DNA of 64,000 nucleotides from Candidatus Accumulibacter aalborgensis (GTDB lineage: Bacteria > Pseudomonadota > Gammaproteobacteria > Burkholderiales > Rhodocyclaceae). Position numbers and translations under genes: made by a program. Shown here piece after piece: positions 48,044 to 57,316 of this stretch. Under the pieces are notes generated by a model that was not told the origin of the DNA, searched no databases, and saw nothing but the letters and a program-made list of their open reading frames with translations. Where the stretch lies: assembly GCF_900089955.1 (NCBI RefSeq), contig NZ_FLQX01000035.1, positions 1-64,000 on the forward strand. Direction: 5' to 3'. Numbering within the stretch: the stretch's first letter is position 1; every line of letters starts with the position of its first letter.

Positions 48044-49045
48044 TTACTGGCAGGGGGGCACGACGCCCTGGTGAGGCTGCGGGTTGTAGCCGGCGCCCGC
48101 ACCCACGTAGGCCCGCGTTTCCGGTGCCGCCGCCGCCGTCATTGCCGCGAGCAGAACCTGGGCCAGCTTCTCACGCTGGCGATCGAGACACTCCAGATTC
48201 AATGGGACCTGTTGCGAGCAGGAAATGCCGTCGCCGAGAGTCGACTTCACTTCCGGGACCGTGCTGTGATGCGCGGCCCATTTGAATTCGACGAAGAACG
48301 CCCGGGTGCACTCGACATCCGAGAACTGTGTCGCGCAGCTTCCTTCGGCGTCCTCGTCCGTCACACCGGGCGGATTGCACTTGACATAGCCACAGTTTGT
48401 CCGCACCCAGGCTGAAAGGGTCCGCAGCGGATCGTCCTGCAAGTCGGCGATTTTTTTCGGCAGCTCGCTGGGCGAGATCTCCTTTCCGTCCGGATTCTTC
48501 AGCCAGGTCAGGTTCTCCTGTTCCATCTTCGCCCAGAACGCGCCCTCCTTCATCTGGGACCAGTCCTTGAGAAGGTAGGCATACAGCTTCTTCTGCTTGG
48601 GCGGAATGTCTGCGTTGAGGACGGCGGTGGATAAATGATGATGGTCGGTCAGATAGAACTTCCCGCCCGGACCACGCACGAGGGGCACCCAGCGACCGTC
48701 CTCAAGCAGCTTGTCGTTCAATTTTCCAGCCTTGGCCCAACTCGCGATCTTGCCCGATTTGCAGGTCACGGCGCCCATTCCCACCGCTGACTGGGTCGGA
48801 TGGAGGTCCTTGACGTCGATCCAACACCCTTTCCTCTTCTTTTCGTTCAAGGTGACGATCCTGATCGGCGCCTCGCCTGCGGCTGAATTCGTGCCATCAT
48901 CATAATCAACGAGTTTGACGACCTTCGTGTTCTTGCCGCACTCGGCGATGCCCTTCGCCCACTCGTTCTTGCCACTCCCGGCCTCGGCGATGCCCGCCAG
49001 GCCGGTGATCAGCAATCCCGAGAGCATTACAGTGATCGCGCGCAT
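48044..49045 (-). CDS. Secreted ParB-like (ParBc_2) protein
   Basis: The 333-residue protein has a Sec signal peptide (MRAITVMLSGLLITGLAGIA then EAG). A ParB/Srx-like domain follows (VKDLHPTQSAVGMGAV, VRGPGGKFYLTDHHHLSTAV), and then a Cys-rich C-terminal half (CGYVKCNPPG, SCATQFSDVECTR, SCSQQVPLNLECLD). ParBc_2 proteins are annotated as putative nucleases; export and the disulfide-type cysteines suggest a periplasmic enzyme or immunity-like role, which is not proven. Confidence 0.72.
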   Translation of the reverse strand: MRAITVMLSGLLITGLAGIAEAGSGKNEWAKGIAECGKNTKVVKLVDYDDGTNSAAGEAPIRIVTLNEKKRKGCWIDVKDLHPTQSAVGMGAVTCKSGKIASWAKAGKLNDKLLEDGRWVPLVRGPGGKFYLTDHHHLSTAVLNADIPPKQKKLYAYLLKDWSQMKEGAFWAKMEQENLTWLKNPDGKEISPSELPKKIADLQDDPLRTLSAWVRTNCGYVKCNPPGVTDEDAEGSCATQFSDVECTRAFFVEFKWAAHHSTVPEVKSTLGDGISCSQQVPLNLECLDRQREKLAQVLLAAMTAAAAPETRAYVGAGAGYNPQPHQGVVPPCQ

Positions 49046-49220
49046 ATCTCTTCTCCTTGGTGACTGCGACAGGGAATGAAAATCATACGAAGACGCCTTT
49101 TACCCGTCGTGCCGAAAATAGCCTCAATGCCTTGACGGCAACCAATTGAATATCTTTATGACTGCCCACCGAGGCAGAGCATGACTGAGCGTTCCTGAAG
49201 GTTTCCGCCTCGTCCATCGG

Positions 49221-49973
49221 CTAACGTTCGTAGAAGCGCGCCCCTTGCTGCTCGAGCTTCTTCACCCACGGCTCCTTCGGTGGCGGCGGCGGTGGCACTG
49301 GCTCGTCGACGTGGATCGGCAACGGCATCGGCCGTTGCCGTGGGTAGCGATGCACGGTAACGTAGCGCAGGTAGAAGGTGACCGGCGATGCTCTCTTGAG
49401 CACCTCACCATCGCGGTCGACGATCGCCGCGTCGAGTTGGTAGCGCTGATTGGCCGGCGGCAGCGTATCTCCCCAGAACTCGGGCGGAATCGTGAATTCG
49501 CTGGCCGTGAAGCGCTGGCCAACCGGCCGGCCGTTGACGCTGACCCTGATCGCGTGCCCCTCGCCCAGTTGCAGCGGGGGTTCGAGCGCGACGCGCACCT
49601 CAAAGATCGCCGTGTTGGCCGCGACGCTGCCGTCGTCCTCGGGGAATACGATCCGGAAGCGGCGGTAGGCACGAACGACTGCCGTCGGGTGAGTGGCTTC
49701 AAGGTGCTGCCGGCTGGCCGCCGGGACGCCTTTGGCGACCGGCACCGGCTCGATCACGTTGAGCGGCGGCAAAGTCACCGGCTTGGCGCCGGGTTGTGGC
49801 TGGTCGGAAAAAGCCGGGCTACCGCCAGATCCACGCGTGACAAAAACCTCCTGCGCGAGCACCGCCGCCGGTACCGCCAACAGCAGGCACAACGGCACCG
49901 TCGCCTTCAGGCGACCGATCCAGTCGGTCGGGCGACGTTTTGCAGCGGGTGGTGGGCGGTTTGATGGCAGCAT
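49221..49973 (-). CDS. Secreted hypothetical protein, DUF4124-like N-terminus
   Basis: The 250-residue protein has a long basic N-region, then a signal helix (VPLCLLLAVPAAVLAQ). EVFVTRGSGGSPAFSDQPQP resembles the DUF4124 beta-hairpin. An immunoglobulin-like beta region (FEVRVALEPPLQLGEGHAIR, VSVNGRPVGQRF) follows, and a proline-rich end (PVPPPPPPKEPW). It is probably periplasmic or envelope-associated. The ATG at 49973 places the signal helix within the first 45 residues. Confidence 0.6.
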   Translation of the reverse strand: MLPSNRPPPAAKRRPTDWIGRLKATVPLCLLLAVPAAVLAQEVFVTRGSGGSPAFSDQPQPGAKPVTLPPLNVIEPVPVAKGVPAASRQHLEATHPTAVVRAYRRFRIVFPEDDGSVAANTAIFEVRVALEPPLQLGEGHAIRVSVNGRPVGQRFTASEFTIPPEFWGDTLPPANQRYQLDAAIVDRDGEVLKRASPVTFYLRYVTVHRYPRQRPMPLPIHVDEPVPPPPPPKEPWVKKLEQQGARFYER

Positions 49974-50064
49974 CACGAAACGGTTGAGCGAGCAGCAGAT
50001 GGCACGAGTATCGAGGACTGGCGCCGAACTGGCAAGCGCCGGCCTCATTTCATCATTTCCCTGA

Positions 50065-50316
50065 TTGGCATCCCTGCGGCAGTTGACGAGCGGAATCGCA
50101 ATACGCCTCCTCGAACAGCTTGACGCTCACCCGATGCGCAGCGTCGTTTGCTTGCGCATCCTGTTGCAGACGGTGCCGGCGCTCAACTATGCCCTGGCTA
50201 TGTCGGGAATCCGGTTCCGCGCGTACATGATCGGTACGCTGCTCGGCCCGCCGCTGCCAATCGCCGCCTATTGTCTGTTCTTCGACTTTCTTGCCGAGAT
50301 ACTGCATCTGAGCTAA
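50065..50316 (+). pseudogene. VTT/TMEM64 (DedA-like) membrane protein C-terminal fragment
   Basis: The frame gives THPMRSVV-like HPMRSVVCLRILLQTVPALN then YALAMSGIRFRAYMIGTLLG and LPIAAYCLFFDFLAEIL, the distal part of SNARE-associated VTT proteins. There is no proper start (TTG only) and the N-terminal membrane core is absent, so it is a 5'-truncated remnant. Confidence 0.5.
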
Positions 50317-50348
50317 ACGGCAGCGCGCTGGCAACCGCCGCCCGCTGT

Positions 50349-51554
50349 TCACTCACCGGCGAGCAGGGCGAGCAGTTCAGCCTCGCGAGCTGCGGCATCG
50401 CTTTCTCCAAGGGAAATCAGCGAGTGCACAAAGCCGGGCTCAAAGAGCAGATAGCTGGCCAGTGTCCCGCCGCTCCCCTTGAGCATCCCCAGGGCACCCA
50501 GTGCCTCGCGGATGGGCACCGGCAATTCGGTCGTGTACCTCTGTGCCAGCGCGTCGAGCGACTGCGACGGCTCCATGGCCAGCACCTCGATCGCCTGGTA
50601 GCGCATTGCCGCGACCGCCTCGGGCGGCAGACTGTGGATGGTCTCGGTCACCCGCCTGGTCTGCTCCACATCTGCCTGCAGCGTATCGTGAAATACACTC
50701 GCCATGACGTGGCCGGCCATGCTGCCCAGCGTGGGACCGCGCGTCGGCGTGCTCAGCGGATCGATCGCCAGCGCCGGCTGCTCGGGTTCCCCGACGCCGA
50801 TCACCAGGATCTTGCGTGCCCCCAGGTGCATCGCCGGCGATAGCGGCGTGATCTGGCGCATCGCGCCGTCGCCAAAGTGCTCTTCCCTTCCATCCACCCG
50901 CAGCGTGGTCGCCGGGAACAGGAAGGGGATCGCGCTCGAAGCCAGCAGATGGTCAACGGTGAGCGGCTGAAACTCGGCGCGGCGCCCCGGATGGCTCCAC
51001 GGCTGAAAGGCATCGCGGCTCGCCGTGTGGCAGAAGGTCCAGTGCACGCCAGTGTTGTAACTCGATCCGGTCACCGCCAGTGCGTCGATGCGCCGCGCAC
51101 GCAGGGCATCGTCGATACCGTTGAAAGCGATACCCTCGCGCAGCAGGGCTGCCAATGGAGTGCTGTCGAGCAGCGCGCCATTCACCTGCAGGTGGCGGGA
51201 CAGGCCAAGGACCAGTGCCACACGGCTGAAGCGCAGCCAGTGCGGCAGGTTGAGCTGGTAGACGTCGGTCGACCGCAGGCGACCCCAGAATTCCGCCAGT
51301 TGCGCGAACGCATGCAGACCGTCCAGCGCCCGCCCGGCGAGAAAAGTGGCGTTGATCGCGCCGGCCGAGCTGCCAACCAGGATCTGGAAGGGAAACGACC
51401 TCGCGGCGCCGGGCTGTGACTGCAGCATGCCGGCCACGGCGCGTAGAACGCCGACCTGGTAGGCCGTGCGCGCGCCGCCGCCCATCAGCACCAGGGCCAG
51501 CGACGGCCGCTCGTACTGGCGCATGCCGGCATAAATGATCGTCGCCAGGCTCAT
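50349..51554 (-). CDS. Patatin-like phospholipase
   Basis: The 401-residue serine lipase has an oxyanion loop LVLMGGGARTAYQVG, nucleophile GSSAG and catalytic DGA in HFGDGAMRQ. No signal peptide is seen, so it is probably cytoplasmic or peripheral to the inner membrane. The ATG at 51554 overlaps the upstream Lrp gene by ATGA; the longer frame to 51752 lies within that gene. The substrate is unknown. Confidence 0.9.
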   Translation of the reverse strand: MSLATIIYAGMRQYERPSLALVLMGGGARTAYQVGVLRAVAGMLQSQPGAARSFPFQILVGSSAGAINATFLAGRALDGLHAFAQLAEFWGRLRSTDVYQLNLPHWLRFSRVALVLGLSRHLQVNGALLDSTPLAALLREGIAFNGIDDALRARRIDALAVTGSSYNTGVHWTFCHTASRDAFQPWSHPGRRAEFQPLTVDHLLASSAIPFLFPATTLRVDGREEHFGDGAMRQITPLSPAMHLGARKILVIGVGEPEQPALAIDPLSTPTRGPTLGSMAGHVMASVFHDTLQADVEQTRRVTETIHSLPPEAVAAMRYQAIEVLAMEPSQSLDALAQRYTTELPVPIREALGALGMLKGSGGTLASYLLFEPGFVHSLISLGESDAAAREAELLALLAGE

Positions 51555-52039
51555 GCTGCGACAGACGATATGAGCCGCGGCAGCGGCAGCGCGGTCTTGT
51601 CGACCACCCGGCGCAAGACAAAGCTGGAATGGACGCCGGTCACTCCAGGGATACGCGTGATCCGGTCGAGGAGGAGTTCCTGGTAGGCATCCATGTCCTT
51701 GACCACCACCTTGAGCTGGTAGTCGGCATCCTGGCCGGTGACCAGCAGACATTCGAGCAGTTCAGGGATCTCGGCAATCCGCGCGTCGAAGGTACTGAAA
51801 CGCTCCGGCGTATGTTGATCCATAGAAATGTGGATCAAAGCCATCAGCGACAGTCCGAGTTTCCTGGCATCGAGCAGCGCGCGATAACCGGTGATCACTC
51901 CGGATTCCTCGAGCGCGCGCACGCGGCGCAGACAAGGCGAAGGCGACAGGCCAATGCGGTCAGCGAGGTCCTGATTGCTGATCCGGCCATCCTGCTGCAG
52001 GGCCTGCAGAATCTGACAGTCGTAGCGGTCGAGCGGCAC
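51551..52039 (-). CDS. Lrp/AsnC family transcriptional regulator
   Basis: The 162-residue regulator has an N-terminal winged helix (LDRYDCQILQALQQDGRISN, QDLADRIGLSPSPCLRRVRA) and a C-terminal RAM effector domain (GVITGYRALLDARKLGLSLM, VTGQDADYQLKVVVKDMDAY). It is divergent from leuA with a 168-base AT-rich gap, so leucine-responsive control of leuA is plausible; it is also coupled to the patatin gene. Confidence 0.95.
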   Translation of the reverse strand: MPLDRYDCQILQALQQDGRISNQDLADRIGLSPSPCLRRVRALEESGVITGYRALLDARKLGLSLMALIHISMDQHTPERFSTFDARIAEIPELLECLLVTGQDADYQLKVVVKDMDAYQELLLDRITRIPGVTGVHSSFVLRRVVDKTALPLPRLISSVAA

Positions 52040-52207
52040 GAAGCGTCTCCGTGGTTTGGATTCCGCAATATTAATCTACTTTGGCAGAGTTTTTGGCAAT
52101 TTAATGGCCAACAAGCTCGCTGATCAGCCACATAACGCAAGCACCTGCGGGCCGCTTTTGCTTAACATTGAACTCCTTTCCTCAATCGCCCTTCAGGAGC
52201 CGTCATC

Positions 52208-53908
52208 ATGTTGCAGAACCCTGCCAGCAAATACCATGCCTTCCCGCCGGTCGACCTCGCCGACCGCCAGTGGCCGAGCCGCAGCATGAGTCAGCCGCCG
52301 ATCTGGATGAGTACCGACCTGCGCGACGGCAACCAGTCATTGTTCGAGCCGATGAATCTCGAACGCAAGATGCGCCTCTTCCGCCTGCTTTGCGAGATCG
52401 GCTTCAAGGAAATCGAGGTCGCTTTTCCCTCGGCATCGCAGACCGAGTTCGACTTCGTTCGCGGCCTCATCGAGGGCCAGCAGATCCCGGCTGAAGTCAC
52501 CATCGAGGTCCTCACCCAGGCGCGCGAGCACCTGATCCGGCGAACGATGGAGTCGCTCCGCGGCGCCCGCCGGGCGATCGTGCATGTCTACAATGCCACC
52601 TCGCGGCCCTTCCGCGACTTCGTCTTCGACATGAGCCGGGCCGAGGTCGTCGACATGGCCGTCGCGGCCGTCAAATTGGTCAAACAACTGGCTGCTGAAC
52701 AACCGGCCACCGAATGGGTGCTCGAATACAGTCCGGAAACCTTTACCGCTACCGAACTCGATTTCGCGCTCGAAGTCTGCAACGCGGTAACCGCAGCCTG
52801 GGGGGCAACACCCGACGACAAGGTGATCCTCAACCTGCCAACCACCGTCGAACTCGCGACGCCCAACGTCTATGCCGACCAGATCGAGTGGATGCACCGT
52901 CACCTCGAACGCCGCGACAGCGTCATCCTCAGCCTGCACCCGCATAACGACCGCGGCACTGCCGTCGCCGCCGCCGAACTCGCGCTGATGGCCGGTGCCG
53001 ATCGCGTCGAAGGCTGCCTGTTCGGCAACGGCGAGCGCACCGGCAACGTCGATCTCGTGACGCTGGCGCTCAATCTCTATACCCAGGGTATCGCGCCCGG
53101 CCTCGACTTCTCCGACATCAACGCCGTCGCCCGAACTTTCGAGCATTGCACTCGCTTGCCCATCCATCCACGCCATCCCTATGTCGGCGACCTGGTGTTC
53201 ACCGCCTTCTCCGGTTCGCATCAGGACGCGATCAAGAAGGGCTTCGCCGTCAAGCAGGACGATGTCGCCTGGAACGTTCCCTACCTGCCGATCGACCCGG
53301 CCGACGTCGGCCGCAACTACGACTCGGTGATCCGGGTCAACAGTCAGTCCGGCAAGGGCGGCATTGCCTATTTGCTCGAAGCTGAATATGGCGTCGTGAT
53401 GCCGCGCCGCCTGCAGGTCGAATTTTCCAACGTCGTCCAGCAACATACCGAAGCGCACGGCGGCGAAGTCAGCGCCGCCGAGATCTGGCAACTCTTCGCG
53501 ACGGCCTATCTCGACACCTGCGAACCGATACGCTACCGCGAGCACCGCCTGTTCGAAAACGGCCAGGCGCAGGGCATCCGCCTGGCGGTCGACATCGAAG
53601 GCGCGCCACGTTTGCTCACCGGCGAAGGCAACGGTCCGGTCGACGCGGCGGTGCACGCGCTGCACAACGCCGGCATCGACGTCCAGGTGCGCAGCTTTGA
53701 GGAGCGTTCGATGAGTGCTAGCGGTGAAGGAGGCAACGCCAGCGCCTGCGCCTTCATGGAAATCATCCGCGCCGATGGTGCCGGCGGCGAGTTCTACGGC
53801 GCCGGCGTAGACGCCAACATCGTCACAGCGTCGATCAAGGCGCTGCTCAGCGGGATCAACCGCATAGCGCTTCGGCTGCAACCAGGCGGGCAGCAGGAAG
53901 CAGCCTAG
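52208..53908 (+). CDS. leuA: 2-isopropylmalate synthase
   Basis: LeuA condenses acetyl-CoA and 2-oxoisovalerate in leucine synthesis. The 566 residues belong to the long (LeuA2) type with [53 protein letters not shown] and a C-terminal regulatory domain. AGGAGCC precedes the ATG. The last codons ([17 protein letters not shown]) differ from the duplicated 3' end at 54613-54708, which ends GGNKFRG, so one of the two tails is not the ancestral one. Confidence 0.96.
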   Translation: MLQNPASKYHAFPPVDLADRQWPSRSMSQPPIWMSTDLRDGNQSLFEPMNLERKMRLFRLLCEIGFKEIEVAFPSASQTEFDFVRGLIEGQQIPAEVTIEVLTQAREHLIRRTMESLRGARRAIVHVYNATSRPFRDFVFDMSRAEVVDMAVAAVKLVKQLAAEQPATEWVLEYSPETFTATELDFALEVCNAVTAAWGATPDDKVILNLPTTVELATPNVYADQIEWMHRHLERRDSVILSLHPHNDRGTAVAAAELALMAGADRVEGCLFGNGERTGNVDLVTLALNLYTQGIAPGLDFSDINAVARTFEHCTRLPIHPRHPYVGDLVFTAFSGSHQDAIKKGFAVKQDDVAWNVPYLPIDPADVGRNYDSVIRVNSQSGKGGIAYLLEAEYGVVMPRRLQVEFSNVVQQHTEAHGGEVSAAEIWQLFATAYLDTCEPIRYREHRLFENGQAQGIRLAVDIEGAPRLLTGEGNGPVDAAVHALHNAGIDVQVRSFEERSMSASGEGGNASACAFMEIIRADGAGGEFYGAGVDANIVTASIKALLSGINRIALRLQPGGQQEAA

Positions 53909-54241
53909 CTCTGGCGGAACGAGCGCCGGCACGGACGACGGCCAACGGCAGCGGCCACACCGACAGCATCGACCACGCCGGCGGCGTGTCAGCGCTGTCC
54001 GAACCGACCTCGCCGCCACGCCTTATGCCCGCCCGTGCGCTCCCGCTCTGGGAGATGCAGAGCGCCAACATGGGCGAGGACGACCTCTAGGCTCAATCGG
54101 CGCCTGAGTACGAATTCGATCAGCGCGTCGCCTGGTAGGTGCGGGATGGAAATAGCCATGCGCAAAGGTCCAGACTGAAGTACCGTGAAAAGCAGATTGC
54201 AACGCCTTGATTCTCGCCACGTCCTGAGCCACACTTTGGCC
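53909..54241. other. Spacer between leuA and DUF1640 copy D
   Basis: No gene is recognised. A minus-strand open stretch gives IPHLPGDALIEFVLRRRLSL then EVVLAHV without a known match. It lies inside the block flanked by the two copies of the leuA 3' end. Confidence 0.4.
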
Positions 54242-54538
54242 ATGAGCGCGATCACTTTCGACACCTTGAAATTCGCCGAACGGCTGGAGAAAGCCGGCAT
54301 GTCGCGCGAACTCGCCTCCGCTCTGGCGGAAGCGCAGAAGGATTCCTTGGCGGAAGTCATGGAGGCGCAGATGGCGACCAAGGGCGATGTTGCCGCCCTC
54401 GAAAAACCGTTGCGCCTTGATCTGGAGCGGGTTGAGCGCAAGCTGATCGAGCACGACGGCAAATTCGCGTTGCTGCAATGGATGATCGGCATCGTCATTG
54501 CCCTGGCCTTGGCCAACTTCGCCCAGCAGTTCTTCTAG
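54242..54538 (+). CDS. DUF1640 (MCUR1/CCDC90-like) coiled-coil membrane-anchored protein, copy D
   Basis: The 98-residue protein has a head (MSAITFDTLKFAERLEKAGM, SRELASALAEAQKDSLAEVM), a stalk (ATKGDVAALEKPLRLDLERV then ERKLIEHDGKF) and an anchor (LLQWMIGIVIALALANFAQQ then FF). The stalk is longer than in A and C and the anchor is of their type, so copies look like recombined modules. It lies inside a 757-base block between leuA and a partial repeat of leuA, with its own terminator just downstream. The role is unknown. Confidence 0.78.
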   Translation: MSAITFDTLKFAERLEKAGMSRELASALAEAQKDSLAEVMEAQMATKGDVAALEKPLRLDLERVERKLIEHDGKFALLQWMIGIVIALALANFAQQFF

Positions 54539-54561
54539 CCTTTCCCCGCCACGCATCTTCC

Positions 54562-54587
54562 ATCCCGCACGGAGCGGGATTTTTTTC
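54562..54587 (+). terminator. Rho-independent terminator after DUF1640 copy D
   Basis: Stem ATCCCGC / GCGGGAT with loop ACGGA and six to seven T residues. A second stem, CCGCC / GGCGG with TTTTT, follows at 54593-54612. Confidence 0.85.
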
Positions 54588-54612
54588 GTCAGCCGCCCGC
54601 AAGGCGGTTTTT

Positions 54613-54708
54613 GGTGCCGGCAGCGAGTTCTACGGCGCCGGCGTAGACGCCAACATCGTCACGGCGTCGATCAAGGCGCTGCTCGGCGGGAATAAATTCC
54701 GTGGCTAG
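54613..54708 (+). pseudogene. Duplicated 3' end of leuA
   Basis: Bases 54613-54691 match leuA 53777-53855 with three mismatches in 79 bases. They encode [20 protein letters not shown] then KALLGGNKFRG and stop. There is no start or upstream leuA sequence. Confidence 0.92.
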
Positions 54709-54771
54709 GCGGTATACAGGGTTGAGGCCCGTGAAAAGGGCTGCCCATCAACCCCAACAGAGGAGCACACC

Positions 54772-55662
54772 ATGGACCGTCGAGATTTCCTGAGCCTTGC
54801 CGCCGTCGGTGGCGGCGCCGTTTTCGTCGCCAGCCTGCCGGGCTGTGGCAGTCTGGCCGGCACGGACAAGAGCGCCGGCACTGACTTCTACTTCGTGCAG
54901 TTGTCGGACATTCATTGGGGATACAAGGGACCGGCCAATCCCGAGGCCATGGTCACCCTGGGCAAAGCGGTAGCCACCGTCAACGCCCTCGATATCCAGC
55001 CCGACTTCATCGTGTTCACCGGCGACCTGACCCACACCACGGACGATCCGGGCGAGCGACGGCGGCGGATGAACGAGTTCAAGAGCATCGTCGCCGACCT
55101 CAAGGTCAGCAACATACGTTTCATGCCAGGCGAACACGATGCATCGCTGGATCGAGGAATGGCATTCAAGGAGATTTTCGGCGCCACCCACTACCGCTTC
55201 GACCATAAAGGGGTTCACTTCCTCGCCCTGGACAACGTCTCCGACCCCGGCACCAAGCTCGGCGACGAGCAACTGGCCTGGATGGGCGAAGAGTTGGACA
55301 AGCTTGACAAGGCAGCGCCGCTCGTCGTCCTTGCCCACCGCCCGCTTTTCGACCTGGTACCCAAATGGGACTGGGCGACGCGTGATGGCGCCAGGGCTCT
55401 GGCGCTCCTGCAACCCTTCCAGAAGGTCACGGTTTTCTATGGGCATATCCACCAGGAACACCACCACATGACCGGACACATCGCGCACCACTCGGCGAAA
55501 TCGCTGATCTTCCCGCTGCCAGCGCCGGGATCGCAGGACAAGCCTACGCCGGTGCTCTGGGATCCGGCCATGCCTTACCGCGGTCTCGGCTTTCGCGAGG
55601 TGGATGCGAACCCCGCTGCAGCCAGCTACGTCATCAACGAATTCCCGGTGCTGCGCACATGA
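54772..55662 (+). CDS. Tat-exported metallophosphoesterase
   Basis: The 296-residue calcineurin-like enzyme has a twin-arginine signal (MDRRDFLSLAAVGGGAVFVA) and a lipobox-like PGCG. Metal motifs are QLSDIHWG, VFTGDLTH, PGEHDAS (in place of GNHD), VLAHRPLF and FYGHIHQEHHH. Periplasmic phosphatase or phosphodiesterase activity is likely; the substrate is unknown. It is the first gene of a four-gene operon with a cupredoxin, an ECF sigma factor and its membrane anti-sigma; the next gene overlaps it by four bases. Confidence 0.88.
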   Translation: MDRRDFLSLAAVGGGAVFVASLPGCGSLAGTDKSAGTDFYFVQLSDIHWGYKGPANPEAMVTLGKAVATVNALDIQPDFIVFTGDLTHTTDDPGERRRRMNEFKSIVADLKVSNIRFMPGEHDASLDRGMAFKEIFGATHYRFDHKGVHFLALDNVSDPGTKLGDEQLAWMGEELDKLDKAAPLVVLAHRPLFDLVPKWDWATRDGARALALLQPFQKVTVFYGHIHQEHHHMTGHIAHHSAKSLIFPLPAPGSQDKPTPVLWDPAMPYRGLGFREVDANPAAASYVINEFPVLRT

Positions 55663-56042
55663 ACAACCCAGCGCGGCGGCGGGCGCTGGTGCGCGGCGGC
55701 AGTTTGGCCGCAACCCTCTGGGTCGGGGCTCTGCTCGCCGGTCGCCTTGTCGCCGGGGAACGGGAAGATCGCGTGATCGAGATCGAAGCCAAGCGCTTCG
55801 AGTACACGCCGAACGAAATCCGGGTGAAACGGGGAGGAGCGGTGACCCTGGCCTTTCGTTCCATCGACTTCGTCCACGGCTTCAGCCTTCCCGATCTTGG
55901 CGTGCGGGCCGACCTGGTTCCTGGTCGGGTCACCGAGGTCCGCATCAAGGCAAAGGAAGCGGGCAAGTTCCTTTTCCTGTGCGACAATTTCTGCGGCGAC
56001 AGGCATGAGGAAATGAACGGCATGTTGATCGTCGAGGCCTGA
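55659..56042 (+). CDS. Exported cupredoxin with CuA-type ligand motif
   Basis: The 127-residue protein has an N-terminal export signal (RRRALVRGGSLAATLWVGAL) and one cupredoxin fold. Ligands follow the binuclear CuA pattern of cytochrome oxidase subunit II: His73 in FVHGFSLPD, then Cys108-x3-Cys112-x3-His116-x2-Met119 (LCDNFCGDRHEEM). No second transmembrane helix is present, so it is a soluble or once-anchored periplasmic electron carrier or copper sensor. The gene overlaps the metallophosphoesterase gene by ATGA. Confidence 0.85.
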   Translation: MNNPARRRALVRGGSLAATLWVGALLAGRLVAGEREDRVIEIEAKRFEYTPNEIRVKRGGAVTLAFRSIDFVHGFSLPDLGVRADLVPGRVTEVRIKAKEAGKFLFLCDNFCGDRHEEMNGMLIVEA

Positions 56043-56061
56043 CCACTCCGCAGGAACCCCA

Positions 56062-56592
56062 GTGACGACGCCCAGGGACTTCGAGACGCTGGTGCTGCCC
56101 CATTTGCAGGCGGCGTTCAATTTCGCCCGCTGGCTGGTGCACGACCATCAAGTTGCCGAGGATGTCGTGCAGGATGCCTTTCTCCGCGCCTATCGCTACT
56201 TTGATTCCCTGCGCGGCGACGACGCCCGTCCGTGGCTGCTGGCGATCGTGCGCAACAACTGCTACACCTGGCTGGAGGAGCAGCGCACCGAGCCGGGCCG
56301 TGTGGAGCTTGACGACGACCTGATCGACAAACTGCCGGCACACGAGCACGGGCAGGAAACGGACCCGGGCATCGCGCTCGAACGCGAGCGCACCCGCAAG
56401 CTGGTGGACCATGCGCTACGCGCGCTGGCGCCGCCGTTTCGGGAAGTGGTGGTACTGCGCGAACTGGAGGGTCTTTCCTACGCCGAAATCGCCCACGTCG
56501 CCGCCATCCCCATCGGCACCGTGATGTCCCGACTTTCTCGTGCCAGAGCCGAGTTGAAGACGACGCTGGCCGCGCTCAGAGGGCGCAACTGA
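56062..56592 (+). CDS. ECF-type RNA polymerase sigma factor
   Basis: The 176 residues contain region 2 (FNFARWLVHDHQVAEDVVQD, AFLRAYRYFDSLRG, WLLAIVRNNCYTWL) and region 4 (LRALAPPFREVVVLRELEGL, SYAEIAHVAAIPIGTVMSRL). The start is GTG at 56062. It is one base from the anti-sigma gene and probably autoregulates this operon. Confidence 0.93.
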   Translation: MTTPRDFETLVLPHLQAAFNFARWLVHDHQVAEDVVQDAFLRAYRYFDSLRGDDARPWLLAIVRNNCYTWLEEQRTEPGRVELDDDLIDKLPAHEHGQETDPGIALERERTRKLVDHALRALAPPFREVVVLRELEGLSYAEIAHVAAIPIGTVMSRLSRARAELKTTLAALRGRN

Positions 56593-56593
56593 G

Positions 56594-57238
56594 ATGATTG
56601 ACGACGACGACCATGAATTGAGCGGCCTGATCCGGACCCATGCCACGCGACATCGGGCCAGCCCGGCGCTCGACGCAGCCATACGCACCGAGATCGCCCT
56701 GCAATCGGCAGCGAGCCGCAAGCGGACGCGCTCGCCAGAGTGGCACTGGCCTGCCTGGGGGTTCGCCGGCGTCGGCTTCGCTTTCGGTGTCCTGCTCACG
56801 GTGCTGGTCGTGCTGCTCTCGGGGCAAGCGGTCGAAACGGACAAGCTGGCCGCCGAGCTGGTGAATAGCCACGTCCGCGCCCTGATGGTTTCCCACCTGA
56901 CTGATGTCGCGTCTTCGAACCGGCATACTGTCAAGCCATGGTTCCAGGGCAAGCTGGACTTCTCCCCCGCAGTGCAGGATCTGGCAGAACAGGGATTCAT
57001 CCTCGTCGGCGGTCGCCTCGACTACGTTTCGGGCAGGCCGGTAGCGGCCCTGGTTTACCGGCGCCACGACCATCTCATCAACGTTTTCATCTGGCCAGGT
57101 TCGGGGAACGAAGGTCAGCAAGCCAGCACGCGCCAGGGCTTCAATCTGCTTCACTGGCACGTCGACGGCATGCAGTACTGGGCGGTGTCCGACGCCCATG
57201 CCGAGGACCTGGCAGCGCTGGGCAAGCTACTGCACTAA
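56594..57238 (+). CDS. Membrane-anchored anti-sigma factor
   Basis: The 214-residue protein has a cytoplasmic N-terminus of about 50 residues, one membrane helix (WGFAGVGFAFGVLLTVLVVL) and a periplasmic sensor domain (VKPWFQGKLDFSPAVQDLAE, GRLDYVSGRPVAALVYRRHD). The zinc HxxxCxxC anti-sigma motif is absent. It would hold the ECF sigma factor until a periplasmic signal arrives; that signal could be redox or copper, given the cupredoxin (inference). Confidence 0.85.
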   Translation: MIDDDDHELSGLIRTHATRHRASPALDAAIRTEIALQSAASRKRTRSPEWHWPAWGFAGVGFAFGVLLTVLVVLLSGQAVETDKLAAELVNSHVRALMVSHLTDVASSNRHTVKPWFQGKLDFSPAVQDLAEQGFILVGGRLDYVSGRPVAALVYRRHDHLINVFIWPGSGNEGQQASTRQGFNLLHWHVDGMQYWAVSDAHAEDLAALGKLLH

Positions 57239-57316
57239 GGTCTGTCAACAAAGACGAGCATCCGGGCTGCAGCTCATGTATCGTGCTTTCTCGCCCTAAA
57301 ATGTCAGGAGTTGACG

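Noticed and set aside
52337-54019. 560-codon minus-strand open frame
   Set aside because: Antisense shadow of leuA.
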